Below are positions 1-8,839 of a DNA stretch of 64,000 nt, one piece after another. The DNA lies in contig NZ_JBHUNX010000001.1 of assembly GCF_042685645.1 (NCBI RefSeq), forward strand, positions 2,542,001 to 2,606,000. The letters run 5' to 3'. Position 1 is the stretch's first letter, and the number at the start of each line of letters is the position of its first letter. Made by a program: the position numbers and the translations under genes. The stretch is from Salininema proteolyticum. GTDB taxonomy: Bacteria > Actinomycetota > Actinomycetes > Mycobacteriales > Micromonosporaceae. The notes beneath the pieces were generated by a model. That model did not search any database and was not told the origin of the DNA. It saw nothing but the letters and a program-made list of their open reading frames with translations.

Positions 1-180
1 GCCGAACTCGACGGCCTCGGCAGGGCGGGGACGCGATGGCGCCGAGGCGAGCGCCGCCTGTACATCGACCTGCGGCGCTATTCAAGGGAGGAGCGCGGTG
101 GCGACTTCAACGACATAGTCGGGAGGTTGAAGTCCCGCCGGATCACAGTGAACTTCAAACACGCTCACCAGCAGGTCTGA
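1..180 (+). CDS. C-terminal tail of an unidentified protein (partial)
   Basis: Frame 1 is open from the first base to TGA at 178-180, giving the last 59 residues of a protein whose start lies outside the window. The tail is very basic (many Arg and Lys) and ends in HAHQQV. It includes the segment RRLYIDLRRYSREERGG, which reads like structured coding sequence. No family is recognised. A convergent gene ends at 208, so transcription probably stops in the 27-nt gap. Confidence 0.5.
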   Translation, partial: AELDGLGRAGTRWRRGERRLYIDLRRYSREERGGDFNDIVGRLKSRRITVNFKHAHQQV

Positions 181-207
181 CCGTCCCTCCCGAGCTCTCG
201 GCGGCCC

Positions 208-1095
208 TCAGTCGGCGGTCAGTTCCGCGTCGGAGAGGTCCCGCGCCTTGGCGAGCACGGCCTCTCTCTCCTCACCGGTCAGGGCGATCTCGATGTGCTC
301 CTCGATCGCGCCCGGCAGCTCCTCGGGCTCGAGCCTCTTCTCCGCCGGCTCCGCGCCGGCGCGGGCGATCTTCAGCTTCAGCCCCTGGATCTCGCGGATC
401 TCGTCCTCCTTGTGCCGGCTCAGGACGTACCCCTTGTGGAAGGGCGAGCGCGGGTGGTGCTGGGCGATGTAGTTGGCGTCCACGTAGTCGGCGCGGTAGG
501 CCCTGGAGAGGTCGAACTTGTGCGCGTTGGACCATTCCCGCCCGTCGAAGACGCGGAAGACCCACATGTCGTGGTCGGTGCGGTCCAGGCGGGCCCTGCG
601 CCCCGCGTACTGCTCGGCCTCGAATCCGTCGGTCAGTTCCAGCGGACGGCCGATGCCGAACGACCCCACGCCCACGTCCAGGAACCACCGCCGTCCGTCG
701 AGGTCGATGAGCAGGGCGGTGTGCGCCGCCGACCGCAGCACGTGGTCGGGCGACCCGCCCAGGATGCGGGCGTTGAGCCCGGTGACCCGGTAGCCGAGGC
801 GCTCGAGGACGGAGCCGAGGAGTCCGTTGGCCTCATAGCAGTAACCTCCCCTGCGGCGCCGGACGATCTTGTCCTGCAGGCCGGGGACGTCGATGCGAAT
901 CTCTTTGCCGTGCATGACGTCCAGGTTCTCGAACGGAACGGCGCGCAGGTGCGCCCCGGCGAGGGAGGCGAGGTTGTCGAGAGTCGGCTCGGTGCCCCCG
1001 CGGTAGTCGATCCGGTCGAAGTAGGCCTCGAGGTCGAGGAGGTCGCCGTCCCACCCGTAGTGGTCGACGAAGTCGTTCTGCGCGCTGGTGCCCAT
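208..1095 (-). CDS. nat: Arylamine N-acetyltransferase
   Basis: This 295-aa protein should transfer acetyl from acetyl-CoA to arylamines or hydrazines in the cytoplasm. The NAT catalytic triad is visible: Cys86 in RRGGYCYEAN, His125 in AAHTALLIDL, and Asp140 in RWFLDVGVGSFG. Family length is 270-290 aa, so it is full length. The ATG at 1095 was chosen because AAGGAGC sits just upstream and MGTSAQNDF starts normally; the frame stays open upstream but without homology. It follows the MFS exporter on the same strand after a hairpin at 1185-1208, so it may be a separate or attenuated unit. A role in detoxification or antibiotic modification is possible but not shown. Confidence 0.93.
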   Translation of the reverse strand: MGTSAQNDFVDHYGWDGDLLDLEAYFDRIDYRGGTEPTLDNLASLAGAHLRAVPFENLDVMHGKEIRIDVPGLQDKIVRRRRGGYCYEANGLLGSVLERLGYRVTGLNARILGGSPDHVLRSAAHTALLIDLDGRRWFLDVGVGSFGIGRPLELTDGFEAEQYAGRRARLDRTDHDMWVFRVFDGREWSNAHKFDLSRAYRADYVDANYIAQHHPRSPFHKGYVLSRHKEDEIREIQGLKLKIARAGAEPAEKRLEPEELPGAIEEHIEIALTGEEREAVLAKARDLSDAELTAD

Positions 1096-1184
1096 GGGTC
1101 CGCTCCTTGCGATGTTGTTCCGGGTCGATGGTTCCAGTCTCCTGATGGCGGTGACGGAAAGGTTCCGGAATGGTTCCGGTCCGG

Positions 1185-1208
1185 GTCGGGGAGCCGTGGC
1201 TCCCCGAC
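1185..1208 (-). terminator. Hairpin between MFS exporter and nat
   Basis: An 11-bp perfect inverted repeat, GTCGGGGAGCC / GGCTCCCCGAC, lies 6 nt after the MFS stop codon. There is no T-run, so it is a weak or attenuating terminator at best. GGTTCCGG repeats lie just beyond it. Confidence 0.45.
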
Positions 1209-1214
1209 GTCGGG

Positions 1215-2588
1215 TCACGCGGCGACGCGTTTGACGTCCCACATCCGCCCGACCAGGATCAGGGCCACGCCGATCGCCATGACGACGGTGATGACCGTCA
1301 GCCCGGCCTGGAATCCGGCCATGCCGGCGCCGCCGATGGTCCATCCGAGGGCGGCGAGGGCGGGTCCCAGGTTGGATCCGACGGTCCGGGCGGTGGCGTT
1401 GAGCCCTCCGACCGTTCCGCCGGCCTCGTCGGGCGCGGACTGGACGATGGCGGTGATGACGGGGCTGGAGAAGACGCCGAACCCGATACCGACCAGGCCC
1501 AGGGCGGCGATCATGTCGAATGAGGTGGCGTCCGGTCCGAGCATGTAGAAGGCGGCCATGGAGGCCAGGGAGGTGAAGGCTCCGACCGTGGTCACGGGGC
1601 CGGCCCCGAACTTGTCGGCGAGGGTCCCGGCGAGGGGCGTCATGACTCCCATCCCGGCGACGAAGGCCAGCAGCACGATGCCGGTCTGGGCGGGCCCGCC
1701 GCCCACGACCTCGTCGATGAAGTAGGGCAGCAGGAACGCCGAGACGCCGACGATGGTGCTCATCAGCGCCAGGGCTAGGGTTCCGTGGCCGATCTGGCGG
1801 ACCGACAGCAGCGCGACGACCGGCCGGGTGCCCTTCAGCCTGGTCCACGCGATTCCGAGCGCCACGGCGCCGGCCAGGTAGAAGGCGGAGGAGATCCGCA
1901 GTTCGGCCAGCTCCCCGAAGCCGAGGATCCCCAGGCTCAGGGCGCCGCCGAGGACGGCGAGCTCGACGAGGAGGGCCGGTTTGGGCAGCGCCAGGCCCTT
2001 TCCGTTCCCGGGTATGCCGAACCAGCCCATGAGGAGGACGGGCACGAGTATGACGAGCTTGGAGAGGATGACCGCACGCCATCCCCAGGCGTCGGCGATG
2101 CCTCCGCTCAACGAGGTTCCGGCCATGGCGCCGATGGTCATGACGGTGGTGATGCCGGCCATGACGCGAGCGCGCGTCTCGGGCCGGGAGGAGGCGAGGA
2201 CGATGGGCATGTAGACGGCCATGACCAGTCCCCCGGTGAGGCCTTGGAGGAGGCGTCCGGCGATGAGCAGCTCCCAGGTCGGCGCCAGGCCGGCCAGGAC
2301 GGTGGTGGCGGCGATGCCGGCCATGGACAGGGTGAAGACGCGCCTCGGGTCCGACTGGTCGGCCCAGCGCCCGGCGGGGATCGCCACGGCGCCGACGGGG
2401 AGGGAGTAGGCGAGGAGGGCCCACGCGGCCGTGGTCGGGGAGACGGCGAACTCCCGGGCGATCTCGGGCAGGGCCACCGAGATCATGGTGGTCTCGCTGG
2501 TGACGGCGAACATCCCGGCGGCGAGGGCGGCGAGCGGGATCCATTGGGTCTTGCGGGCCGGCGCCCGCTGCGTGTCTGCGGCGTTCAT
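1215..2588 (-). CDS. MFS drug/metabolite exporter (DHA2-like)
   Basis: A 457-aa inner-membrane transporter of the major facilitator superfamily, probably a proton antiporter. Hydrophobic segments fill the protein. After TM2 the loop AGRWADQSDPRRV matches the MFS motif A (GxxxDrxGrr), and GRLLQGLTGG resembles the drug-exporter motif. The closest architecture is the EmrB/QacA (DHA2) group, though only about 12 helices are evident. ATG at 2588 is preferred: the longer ATG at 2624 has no SD and lies inside a repeat element (2622-2638) that looks like an operator. It is transcribed divergently from the FMN reductase at 2765, so the two probably share a regulator. Substrate unknown. Confidence 0.88.
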   Translation of the reverse strand: MNAADTQRAPARKTQWIPLAALAAGMFAVTSETTMISVALPEIAREFAVSPTTAAWALLAYSLPVGAVAIPAGRWADQSDPRRVFTLSMAGIAATTVLAGLAPTWELLIAGRLLQGLTGGLVMAVYMPIVLASSRPETRARVMAGITTVMTIGAMAGTSLSGGIADAWGWRAVILSKLVILVPVLLMGWFGIPGNGKGLALPKPALLVELAVLGGALSLGILGFGELAELRISSAFYLAGAVALGIAWTRLKGTRPVVALLSVRQIGHGTLALALMSTIVGVSAFLLPYFIDEVVGGGPAQTGIVLLAFVAGMGVMTPLAGTLADKFGAGPVTTVGAFTSLASMAAFYMLGPDATSFDMIAALGLVGIGFGVFSSPVITAIVQSAPDEAGGTVGGLNATARTVGSNLGPALAALGWTIGGAGMAGFQAGLTVITVVMAIGVALILVGRMWDVKRVAA

Positions 2589-2621
2589 GCCCTCCACGCT
2601 CCGCCTCCGCGGGCCTGAGGG

Positions 2622-2700
2622 CATCTGTCGAAAGACCGGTCCGGTGACCGTAGCCGGAGGGGGACGACCGTACCGGGCGACTACGGTCGTTTGACAGATG
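2622..2700. promoter_or_regulatory. Mirror-image 17-bp elements in a divergent promoter region
   Basis: CATCTGTCGAAAGACCG (2622-2638) and CGGTCGTTTGACAGATG (2684-2700) are inverted copies with 15 of 17 positions matching. Each divergent gene therefore has one element in the same orientation relative to itself. The rightward copy contains TTGACA (2691-2696). This suggests a paired operator or promoter element bound by a regulator outside the window. Confidence 0.55.
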
Positions 2701-2764
2701 CGGCCCCTGTCGACCGGTCCGTAGCGTTGAGGTCGTTACACGGCAATATGAAACGGAGAATCCC

Positions 2765-3337
2765 ATGAACGACGACCTGAAACTCGCGGTCATCACAGGC
2801 TCGACCCGCAAGGGCCGCTCCGGCGGGCCGTTGGTCAGCCGGTGGATCGTGGACCGGGCCAAGCAGGACGGGCGTTTCGGCATCGACTGGATCGACCTGG
2901 CCGACCTGAACCTCCCCTCGGACTTCGACGAGGAGAACTACCCGCACGTGGGCGAGCTGGGAGCCCGCCTCAAAGAGGCCGACGCGTTCATCGTGGTGAC
3001 CTCCGAGCTCAACCACTCCTACCCCGCCTCGTTGAAGAACGCGATCGACCTCTACCGCGACGAGTGGGCCGGCAAGCCGGTCGCGCTGGCCTCCTACGGC
3101 GGCAACGCCGGCGGGCAGCGCGCGGCAGAGCACCTGCGCCAGGTCTTCCCCGAGGTGGCCGCGCTGACCGTCCGCGACACCCTGACCTTCGTCAACTACT
3201 GGGAGAAGTTCGACGAGCAGGGGCAGCCGGTCGACGCCGAGGGCACCGCCGGGGCGCTGACCCGCCTGCTGGACCAGGTCGAGTGGTGGGCGCGGCCCCT
3301 GAAGCAGAACCGTACCGTCGACCCGTACCGCTGGTGA
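2765..3337 (+). CDS. NADPH-dependent FMN reductase family protein
   Basis: A 190-aa flavodoxin-like protein that should use NAD(P)H and bound FMN to reduce quinones, azo or nitro compounds, or chromate. The N-terminal phosphate-binding loop TGSTRKGRSGG (11-21), the flavin-contacting ELNHSYPASLKNAIDL (81-96) and the SYGGNAGGQRA loop (110-120) are all present. ATG at 2765 follows ACGGAGAA. The next gene starts 10 nt after the stop, so it is in an operon with the quinone oxidoreductase. Together with the divergent exporter it looks like an electrophile or drug stress locus. Confidence 0.9.
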   Translation: MNDDLKLAVITGSTRKGRSGGPLVSRWIVDRAKQDGRFGIDWIDLADLNLPSDFDEENYPHVGELGARLKEADAFIVVTSELNHSYPASLKNAIDLYRDEWAGKPVALASYGGNAGGQRAAEHLRQVFPEVAALTVRDTLTFVNYWEKFDEQGQPVDAEGTAGALTRLLDQVEWWARPLKQNRTVDPYRW

Positions 3338-3347
3338 GGAGACCACT

Positions 3348-4340
3348 GTGCACGCCATTCGCCAATACGAGTTCGGCGGCCCCGAGAAGCTGGTGTGGGA
3401 GGAGGTCCCCGACCTCTCCCCCGCCGCCGACCAGGTCCGCATCGACGTCCGGGCCTCCGGCGTCCACCTCGTCGACACGTCGATCCGCAAGGGCGACATC
3501 GCGCACACCCCGTGGGGCCTTCCGGACCTGCCCATGACGCCCGGCCGCGAGGCGGCCGGAGTGGTCGACGCGGTCGGCGAGGACGTCGACCCCGCGTGGG
3601 TCGGCAAGAGGGTCGTGGCACACCTCGGGTTCGCCAGCGGCGGATACGCGGACTCCGCCGTCCGCGAGGTGACCGCCGTCCACGAGATTCCGGAGGGGGC
3701 CGGCTTCGCCCAGGCCCTCGCCGTGATCGGCACCGGCCGCACCACTCTCATCGTGCTCCACTACGCCGGCCTGAGCGCCGACGACACGGTGATCGTGACC
3801 GCCGCGGCCGGAGGGATCGGCAACCTGTTGGTCCAGGAGGCCAAGCGGGTGGGGGCCTTCACCGTCGGGCTCGCCGGAGGGCCGGAGAAGGCGCGCCGCG
3901 TCCTCGACGCCGGCGCCGACGCGGCCGTCGACTACCGCGCCGAGGACTGGTCGGCGAGTCTGGAGCGGGCCTTGGAGGGCCGGGAGGCGACCGTCCTGCT
4001 CGACGGTGTCGGCGGCGAAGCGGCCGACACCGCCTTCGAGCAGATCGTTCCGGGCGGACGGGTCCTCGTCTTCGGGTGGTCGTCCGGCTCCGCGGTCCCC
4101 GTCGACGCTCAGCGCCTGATGGACCGGGGCGTCAGCTTCATCCCGTCGCTGGGGCCCCATGCCGTCGCCGCGGCCGGAGGCCTCCCGAAACTGGAGAGGG
4201 AAGCGCTTCGCCGTCTGGCCCAAGGGGAATGGCGTCCTCTGGTCTCGCGGTTCCCCATGGACGGCGCCGCCGAGGCCCATCGTGCGCTGGAGGAACGGCT
4301 CACCGCGGGGAAGGTAGTCCTCGAACGCGCCGAGAGCTAG
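3348..4340 (+). CDS. Zinc-independent quinone oxidoreductase (MDR family)
   Basis: A 330-aa medium-chain dehydrogenase/reductase. It has a GroES-like N-terminus and a Rossmann domain with the NADPH-binding loop AAAGGIGNLL (152-161). The zinc ligands of alcohol dehydrogenases are absent, which places it with NADPH:quinone reductases and enoyl reductases. GTG at 3348 is preceded by GAGGAG overlapping the previous stop. It is the second gene of a two-gene operon with the FMN reductase and probably takes part in reduction of quinones or unsaturated carbonyls. Physiological substrate unknown. Confidence 0.9.
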   Translation: MHAIRQYEFGGPEKLVWEEVPDLSPAADQVRIDVRASGVHLVDTSIRKGDIAHTPWGLPDLPMTPGREAAGVVDAVGEDVDPAWVGKRVVAHLGFASGGYADSAVREVTAVHEIPEGAGFAQALAVIGTGRTTLIVLHYAGLSADDTVIVTAAAGGIGNLLVQEAKRVGAFTVGLAGGPEKARRVLDAGADAAVDYRAEDWSASLERALEGREATVLLDGVGGEAADTAFEQIVPGGRVLVFGWSSGSAVPVDAQRLMDRGVSFIPSLGPHAVAAAGGLPKLEREALRRLAQGEWRPLVSRFPMDGAAEAHRALEERLTAGKVVLERAES

Positions 4341-4350
4341 TCTTGAGGGC

Positions 4351-7060
4351 ATGCTGTTCGGCCGAAATCCCGAGACCACAGTCCTCGACGACCTGCTGCG
4401 GGCGGCCCGAGACGGAGAGAGCTCCGTCCGGTCCGTCCGCGGCGCGGCCGGGATCGGGAAGACCACCCTGCTCGACTGGGCGTCCGAGCATGCCGAGGGT
4501 TTCCTCGTGCTGCGCGCCATCGGGATCGAGGCGGAGACCCGCTGGCCCTTCGGCGGGCTCCACCTCCTGCTGCGGCCCTTGATGAAGAGGATCGACGACC
4601 TCTTGCCCGAGCCGTTGGCCAAGGGTCTGCACCGCGCTCTGGCCCTCGACGGCGGTGAGGCGGGGTCGGCGGCCAACATCGGCATGGCCGTCCTCCAGCT
4701 GCTGGCCGAGGCGTCGGAGGAGAGGCCGATCCTGTGCGTCGTGGACGACGCACAGTGGATGGACGACGACTCGGCCCAGGCTCTGCTGTTCGCCTCCAGG
4801 CGGTTGTACGCCGAGAGGGTCGTCTTCCTCTGGGGCGTCCGCGAAGGCGACGCCCGGCCGTTCCCCACCGTCGGCATCGACGACCTGCCGGTCGGGCCGG
4901 TCGACGACGAGAGCGCCCTCGAACTCCTCTCCGCCGCGTCGCCCGGGCTCAACGAATCGGTGCGCCGCCACATCGTCCGCATCGCCGGCGGCAACCCCCT
5001 CGCCCTGCTCGAACTGGCCACCGCCCACAGGGAGGGACGGGCCGGCGTCGACGGTTTCACCTCCGCCGCACGCCATTCCGCCACCTCCCTGCGGCAGTCG
5101 TTCTCCGAGCGGATCGACGCCCTGCCCGAGGCCACCAAGCGGCTCCTCCTCCTCGCCGCCGCCGAGACCACCGGAGACCTCGCCCTCGTGCTCAAGGCCG
5201 GCGCCCTCTTCGGAACGACCCTCGAGGACCTCGCCCCCGCCGAGGCCAAAGAGTTGATTTCGACCTCCGGGGACGAGATCGGCTTCAGCCACCCGCTCAT
5301 TCGGACGGCCGCCTATTTCGGTGCGCCGCTGAAGGAACGGGCCCGGGCCCACCGCGCGCTGGCCGACTCCGTCGGGGGCCCCGAGACCGGCTGCCGCCGC
5401 GTCTACCACCTCGCCTCCGCCGCGCCCGGCCCGGACGAGTCCATCGCGACCGACCTGGCGCGCAAGGCCGCCGAGGACGCCGTCCGCGGAGGGCACGCCG
5501 CCGAAGCGGACACCTACGAGCTGGCCGCCGAGTTGAGCGCCGACCCCGCCGCGAAGGTGGAGCGACTGCTCCTGGGCGCCGAGGCCGCCCACAAGGCCGG
5601 CCAGTCCGCCCAGGCCCTCAAGCTCTCCGAGAGCGTCGTCCACTCCTCCAACGACCCCGCGATGCTCCACCGCGCCCACCAGGTCCAGGCCGTCATCGCC
5701 AACTGGAACGGCGACAAGGACGCCTCGGCCCGCCACTGGTTCCGCTCCTTCGAGCAGCAGATGCTGCACGACCCCGCCTCCGCCGGTTATCCGCTGTTCA
5801 ACGTGGTCGAGACCGCCATCCAGCACGGCGACTTCGCGCTGGCCCGCTCCGCCACCGAACGGGGCGAGGAGCACGGCCTGGAACACGCGCCCTGGGTCCG
5901 CCTCCTGCTGCGCGGCGGACTGGGACTCAACCGGAGCGGGGGCGTCACCCTCGCCGAGGGGGGTGTCCGCCGTCCGCGAGCTGATGGGCCTGCACGAGCC
6001 CCTCTCCCGCGAACAGACCGCCCATTCCCGGCTCACCTACGCCTGGTGGTGCTTCCTGACGGGCGACCCCTCCCGGGCCTACGACCACGTCCGGGAGGTC
6101 GAGGCCGACTGCCGCGACAGCGGCGGCAACGGCTACCTCGCCTGGGCGCTCGCCACCCGCGCGGCCATCGAGTTCCACTGCGCGTACTACGCCGAGGCCG
6201 AGGCCCACGCGCAGGAGGCCACCGTCCTCGCCGCCGAGGTCAGCGACGGACTGTGGTTCCAGCGCACCGCCGTCAACGTGCTCACCCAGACCGCCGCGCT
6301 GAGAGGCGACTTCGCCGAGGCGCGGAGGCTGCTGGAGGAGATCCCCGCCGACGCCTCGGCGACGGTGGAGGCTTTCGTCCTGGGCTGTGAACAGCGCTGG
6401 GACGAGGCCCTGCCCCTCCTGAGCAAGGTCCACCGCTCGCACTTGACCATGTACGCGATCAACTTCCTCCCCACGCTCATCGAGGCGGCGGCCCGGACCG
6501 GAAAGCCGGAGGAGGCCGCCGAGGCGTCCGACTACCTCGCCGCCTACGCCGAGGCCACCGGGGAGGACTGGGTGCGGGCCGTCAGCCTGCGTTCCCGGGC
6601 CCTCCTCGAAGAGGACGCGGACACCGAGGGGCTCTTCACCGAGGCGCTGGACCTCCACGGCGGCCGGGGCGACTCGCCGCTCGACCACGGGCTGACCCAC
6701 CTGGCCTACGGGGAGTGGCTGCGTCGCGTGCGCCGGGGCAACGACGCGAAAGAGCAGATCGCCCTGGCGCTGGACCGCTTCGACAGGATCGGCGCCGAGA
6801 CCGCCGCGCAGCGCGCCCGCGCGGAGCTGCGCGCCGCCGGAGGGCGCGCCCCGGCCGTGCGCCGGAAGTCCACCGCCGCGCAGAACCTGACCCCGCAGGA
6901 GTTCCAGGTGGCGAAGCTCGCCGCCACGGGCCTCACCAACCGCGAGATCGGGTCCCAGCTCTATCTGAGCCCGCGCACCGTCGGCTACCACCTGTACAAG
7001 GCCTATCCGAAACTGGGGGTCAAGACGCGCACGGAACTGGCGCACCTGGAACTGGGCTGA
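4351..7060 (+). pseudogene. LuxR-family LAL regulator, frameshifted
   Basis: Two overlapping frames together encode about 900 residues, the usual length of MalT-like LAL (large ATP-binding LuxR) regulators. The first frame (from ATG 4351) carries Walker A GAAGIGKTT at residues 31-39 and a Walker B-like ILCVVDDAQW. The second continues the TPR-like region and ends in a LuxR helix-turn-helix (LTPQEFQVAKLAATGLTNRE, near 6888). The frame changes at a run of six G (5958-5963); removing one G restores LAEGVSAVREL and a continuous protein. Either a real inactivating insertion, a phase-variable tract or a sequencing error is possible. It starts 10 nt after the oxidoreductase, so it may regulate that operon if intact. 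Confidence 0.75.
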
Positions 7061-7068
7061 ACGGCCGT

Positions 7069-7716
7069 TCAGGCTCGGCGTGCCAGGATCTGCACCGCCT
7101 CGGACCGGTTCCCGTTGATCGTCGGCACCGCCAGGCGGTGCTCCTCCAGGATGTCGAAGTCCGCGAGGAGGCCGCGCAGCTCGTCCGGTCCGTGGTGCCG
7201 GAAGGTCGCGCCGTCCCCGGTGGTGAACACGCCGTAGGGACCGCCGTGCCGTTCGGCGTGGGCGTCATAGCGTTCCCGGTTTCGCTCATCGTCCTGCAGC
7301 GGCATGTCGCTCACGTACAACAGCCCGCCCGGCTTGAGGACACGGGCGACTTCCGCCATGACGGCCGCTTGGGCGTCCCCGTCCGGCACGCAGGTCAGGA
7401 CGGCGAAGAGCAGGACGGCCTCGAATCGCGCCTCCGGGAAGGGCGTGGAGGGCGGCGTGTCGAGGACGGTGAAGGACAGGTCCGGGCGCCGGCCCCTTCC
7501 CCGCGAGACCAGCGCCGCCGAAGGGTCGACGCCCTGGACGCCGGTGAAGCCGAGATCGCTCAGCTCGGCCATGACGCGTCCGTAACCGCAGCCGTAGTCG
7601 AGGATCCGGGCCGAGCGGTCGAGTGAGTCGAGGCGCTCGGGTACCAGGGGGTGTGTGAACGTCTTGGAGGCTCCGGCATCGCGCCAGTAGTCGAGGGATT
7701 CACGCGTCATGGTCAC
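7069..7716 (-). CDS. Class I SAM-dependent methyltransferase
   Basis: A 215-aa cytoplasmic methyltransferase with a clear AdoMet-binding motif I, ILDYGCGYGRVMAEL, starting at residue 38, and a post-I Asp in GVQGVDPSAAL. VLKPGGLLYVSDMP is the typical strand 5 region of UbiE-like enzymes. GTG at 7716 or ATG at 7710 (two codons in) are both possible; neither has a strong SD. It converges with the LuxR-type gene (8-nt gap) and diverges from the flavoprotein gene at 7826. Substrate cannot be inferred. Confidence 0.82.
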   Translation of the reverse strand: MTMTRESLDYWRDAGASKTFTHPLVPERLDSLDRSARILDYGCGYGRVMAELSDLGFTGVQGVDPSAALVSRGRGRRPDLSFTVLDTPPSTPFPEARFEAVLLFAVLTCVPDGDAQAAVMAEVARVLKPGGLLYVSDMPLQDDERNRERYDAHAERHGGPYGVFTTGDGATFRHHGPDELRGLLADFDILEEHRLAVPTINGNRSEAVQILARRA

Positions 7717-7764
7717 CGATCATAGTCCGCGGGTCGCCTTCTGGAAACCAGGATTTTGCCATTT

Positions 7765-7782
7765 CGGCAAGAAAACTTGTCG
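7765..7782. promoter_or_regulatory. Palindromic operator candidate upstream of flavoprotein
   Basis: CGGCAAG-aaaa-CTTGTCG is an inverted repeat (6 of 7 pairs) in the 109-nt gap between two divergent genes, 43 nt before the flavoprotein start. The size and spacing are typical of a dimeric MarR-like repressor site. No such regulator is adjacent. Confidence 0.4.
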
Positions 7783-7825
7783 ATTTGGAGAGACCTGGTC
7801 CATGATGGCCGCGGAGGTGGTCGCA

Positions 7826-8788
7826 ATGGAGAAGACCCTGAAAGACAACTACGACGTGATCGTCGTCGGCGGCGGAACGGCCGGACTGGCCGGCGCGCTC
7901 ACTCTCGCCCGCTCCCGCCGCTCGGTCGCCGTCATCGACGCCGGCGAACCGCGCAACGCGCCGGCCGAGGGAGTCCACGGCCTGCTCGGCCTCGAGGGAA
8001 CGCCGCCGACGGAACTGCTGAAACGAGGACGCGACGAGGTCCGGGGATACGGCGGGGAGATCCTCTCCGGGGTGGTCGCGAACGTCCGGAGGACCGAGGA
8101 GGGATTCCACGTCGGCCTCGCCGACGGGCGGTCCGCCGAGGCCCGCCGCGTCCTGGTGGCCGCCGGACTGGTCGACGAGCTTCCCGACATTCCCGGGCTG
8201 CGCGAGCAGTGGGGCCGAGGCGTCCTGCACTGCCCCTACTGCCACGGCTGGGAGGTGCGCGACAGGCCCCTGGCGGTCGTCGGCACCGGGCCGATGTCCC
8301 TCCACGGCGTGCACCTGTGGAGGCAACTGAGCGCGGACGTCGTCTACTTCCCGCAGGAGAACGCCGAACCGGACGACGAGCAGCGCGAACAGTTCGCGGC
8401 CCTCGGAGTCCGCGTCGTGCCCGGCCGAGTCGCCGCGGTGGAGAGCGAGGACGGCGCCGTCACCGGCGTTCGCACGGTCGACGGAACGGTCGTGCCCTGC
8501 GAAGCCGTCGCCATGGCGCCGCGCATGGTCGCCCGGACCGGCTTCCTCGGAGACCTGGGCGTGGAGACCGCCGAACACCCTTCGGGAATGGGCGAGCACA
8601 TCGTCGCCGACGCCATGGGACGCACGTCCGTCCCCGGGGTATGGGCCGCCGGCAACGTCGCCGACATCGCCGCCAACGTCGCGGCGGCGGCCTCCGCCTC
8701 CGGATTCGCCGCCGCCCAGATCAATGCCGACCTGGCCAAGGAAGACGCCGCCCGCGCCGTCGCCCTGCGGTCGGCCGCGAGCGCCTGA
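7826..8788 (+). CDS. NAD(P)/FAD-dependent oxidoreductase, thioredoxin-reductase-like
   Basis: A 320-aa flavoprotein with the FAD-binding GGGTAG (15-20), a redox CPYC pair at 136-139 followed by HGWEV, a second dinucleotide loop VVGTGPMS near 151, and the C-terminal WAAGNVAD that contacts FAD. These fit the thioredoxin reductase fold, although no thioredoxin is nearby. ATG 7826 is chosen because GGAGG lies 8 nt upstream; earlier ATGs at 7802 and 7805 lack a site. A methyltransferase follows 51 nt later. In other actinobacteria these two domains occur as one bifunctional polypeptide, so the pair probably acts in one pathway. Confidence 0.88.
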   Translation: MEKTLKDNYDVIVVGGGTAGLAGALTLARSRRSVAVIDAGEPRNAPAEGVHGLLGLEGTPPTELLKRGRDEVRGYGGEILSGVVANVRRTEEGFHVGLADGRSAEARRVLVAAGLVDELPDIPGLREQWGRGVLHCPYCHGWEVRDRPLAVVGTGPMSLHGVHLWRQLSADVVYFPQENAEPDDEQREQFAALGVRVVPGRVAAVESEDGAVTGVRTVDGTVVPCEAVAMAPRMVARTGFLGDLGVETAEHPSGMGEHIVADAMGRTSVPGVWAAGNVADIAANVAAAASASGFAAAQINADLAKEDAARAVALRSAASA

Positions 8789-8839
8789 GAGACTCCGCTT
8801 CAGGGGGCCGGTCCCCCGACCATAGAGAAAGGAACCACC

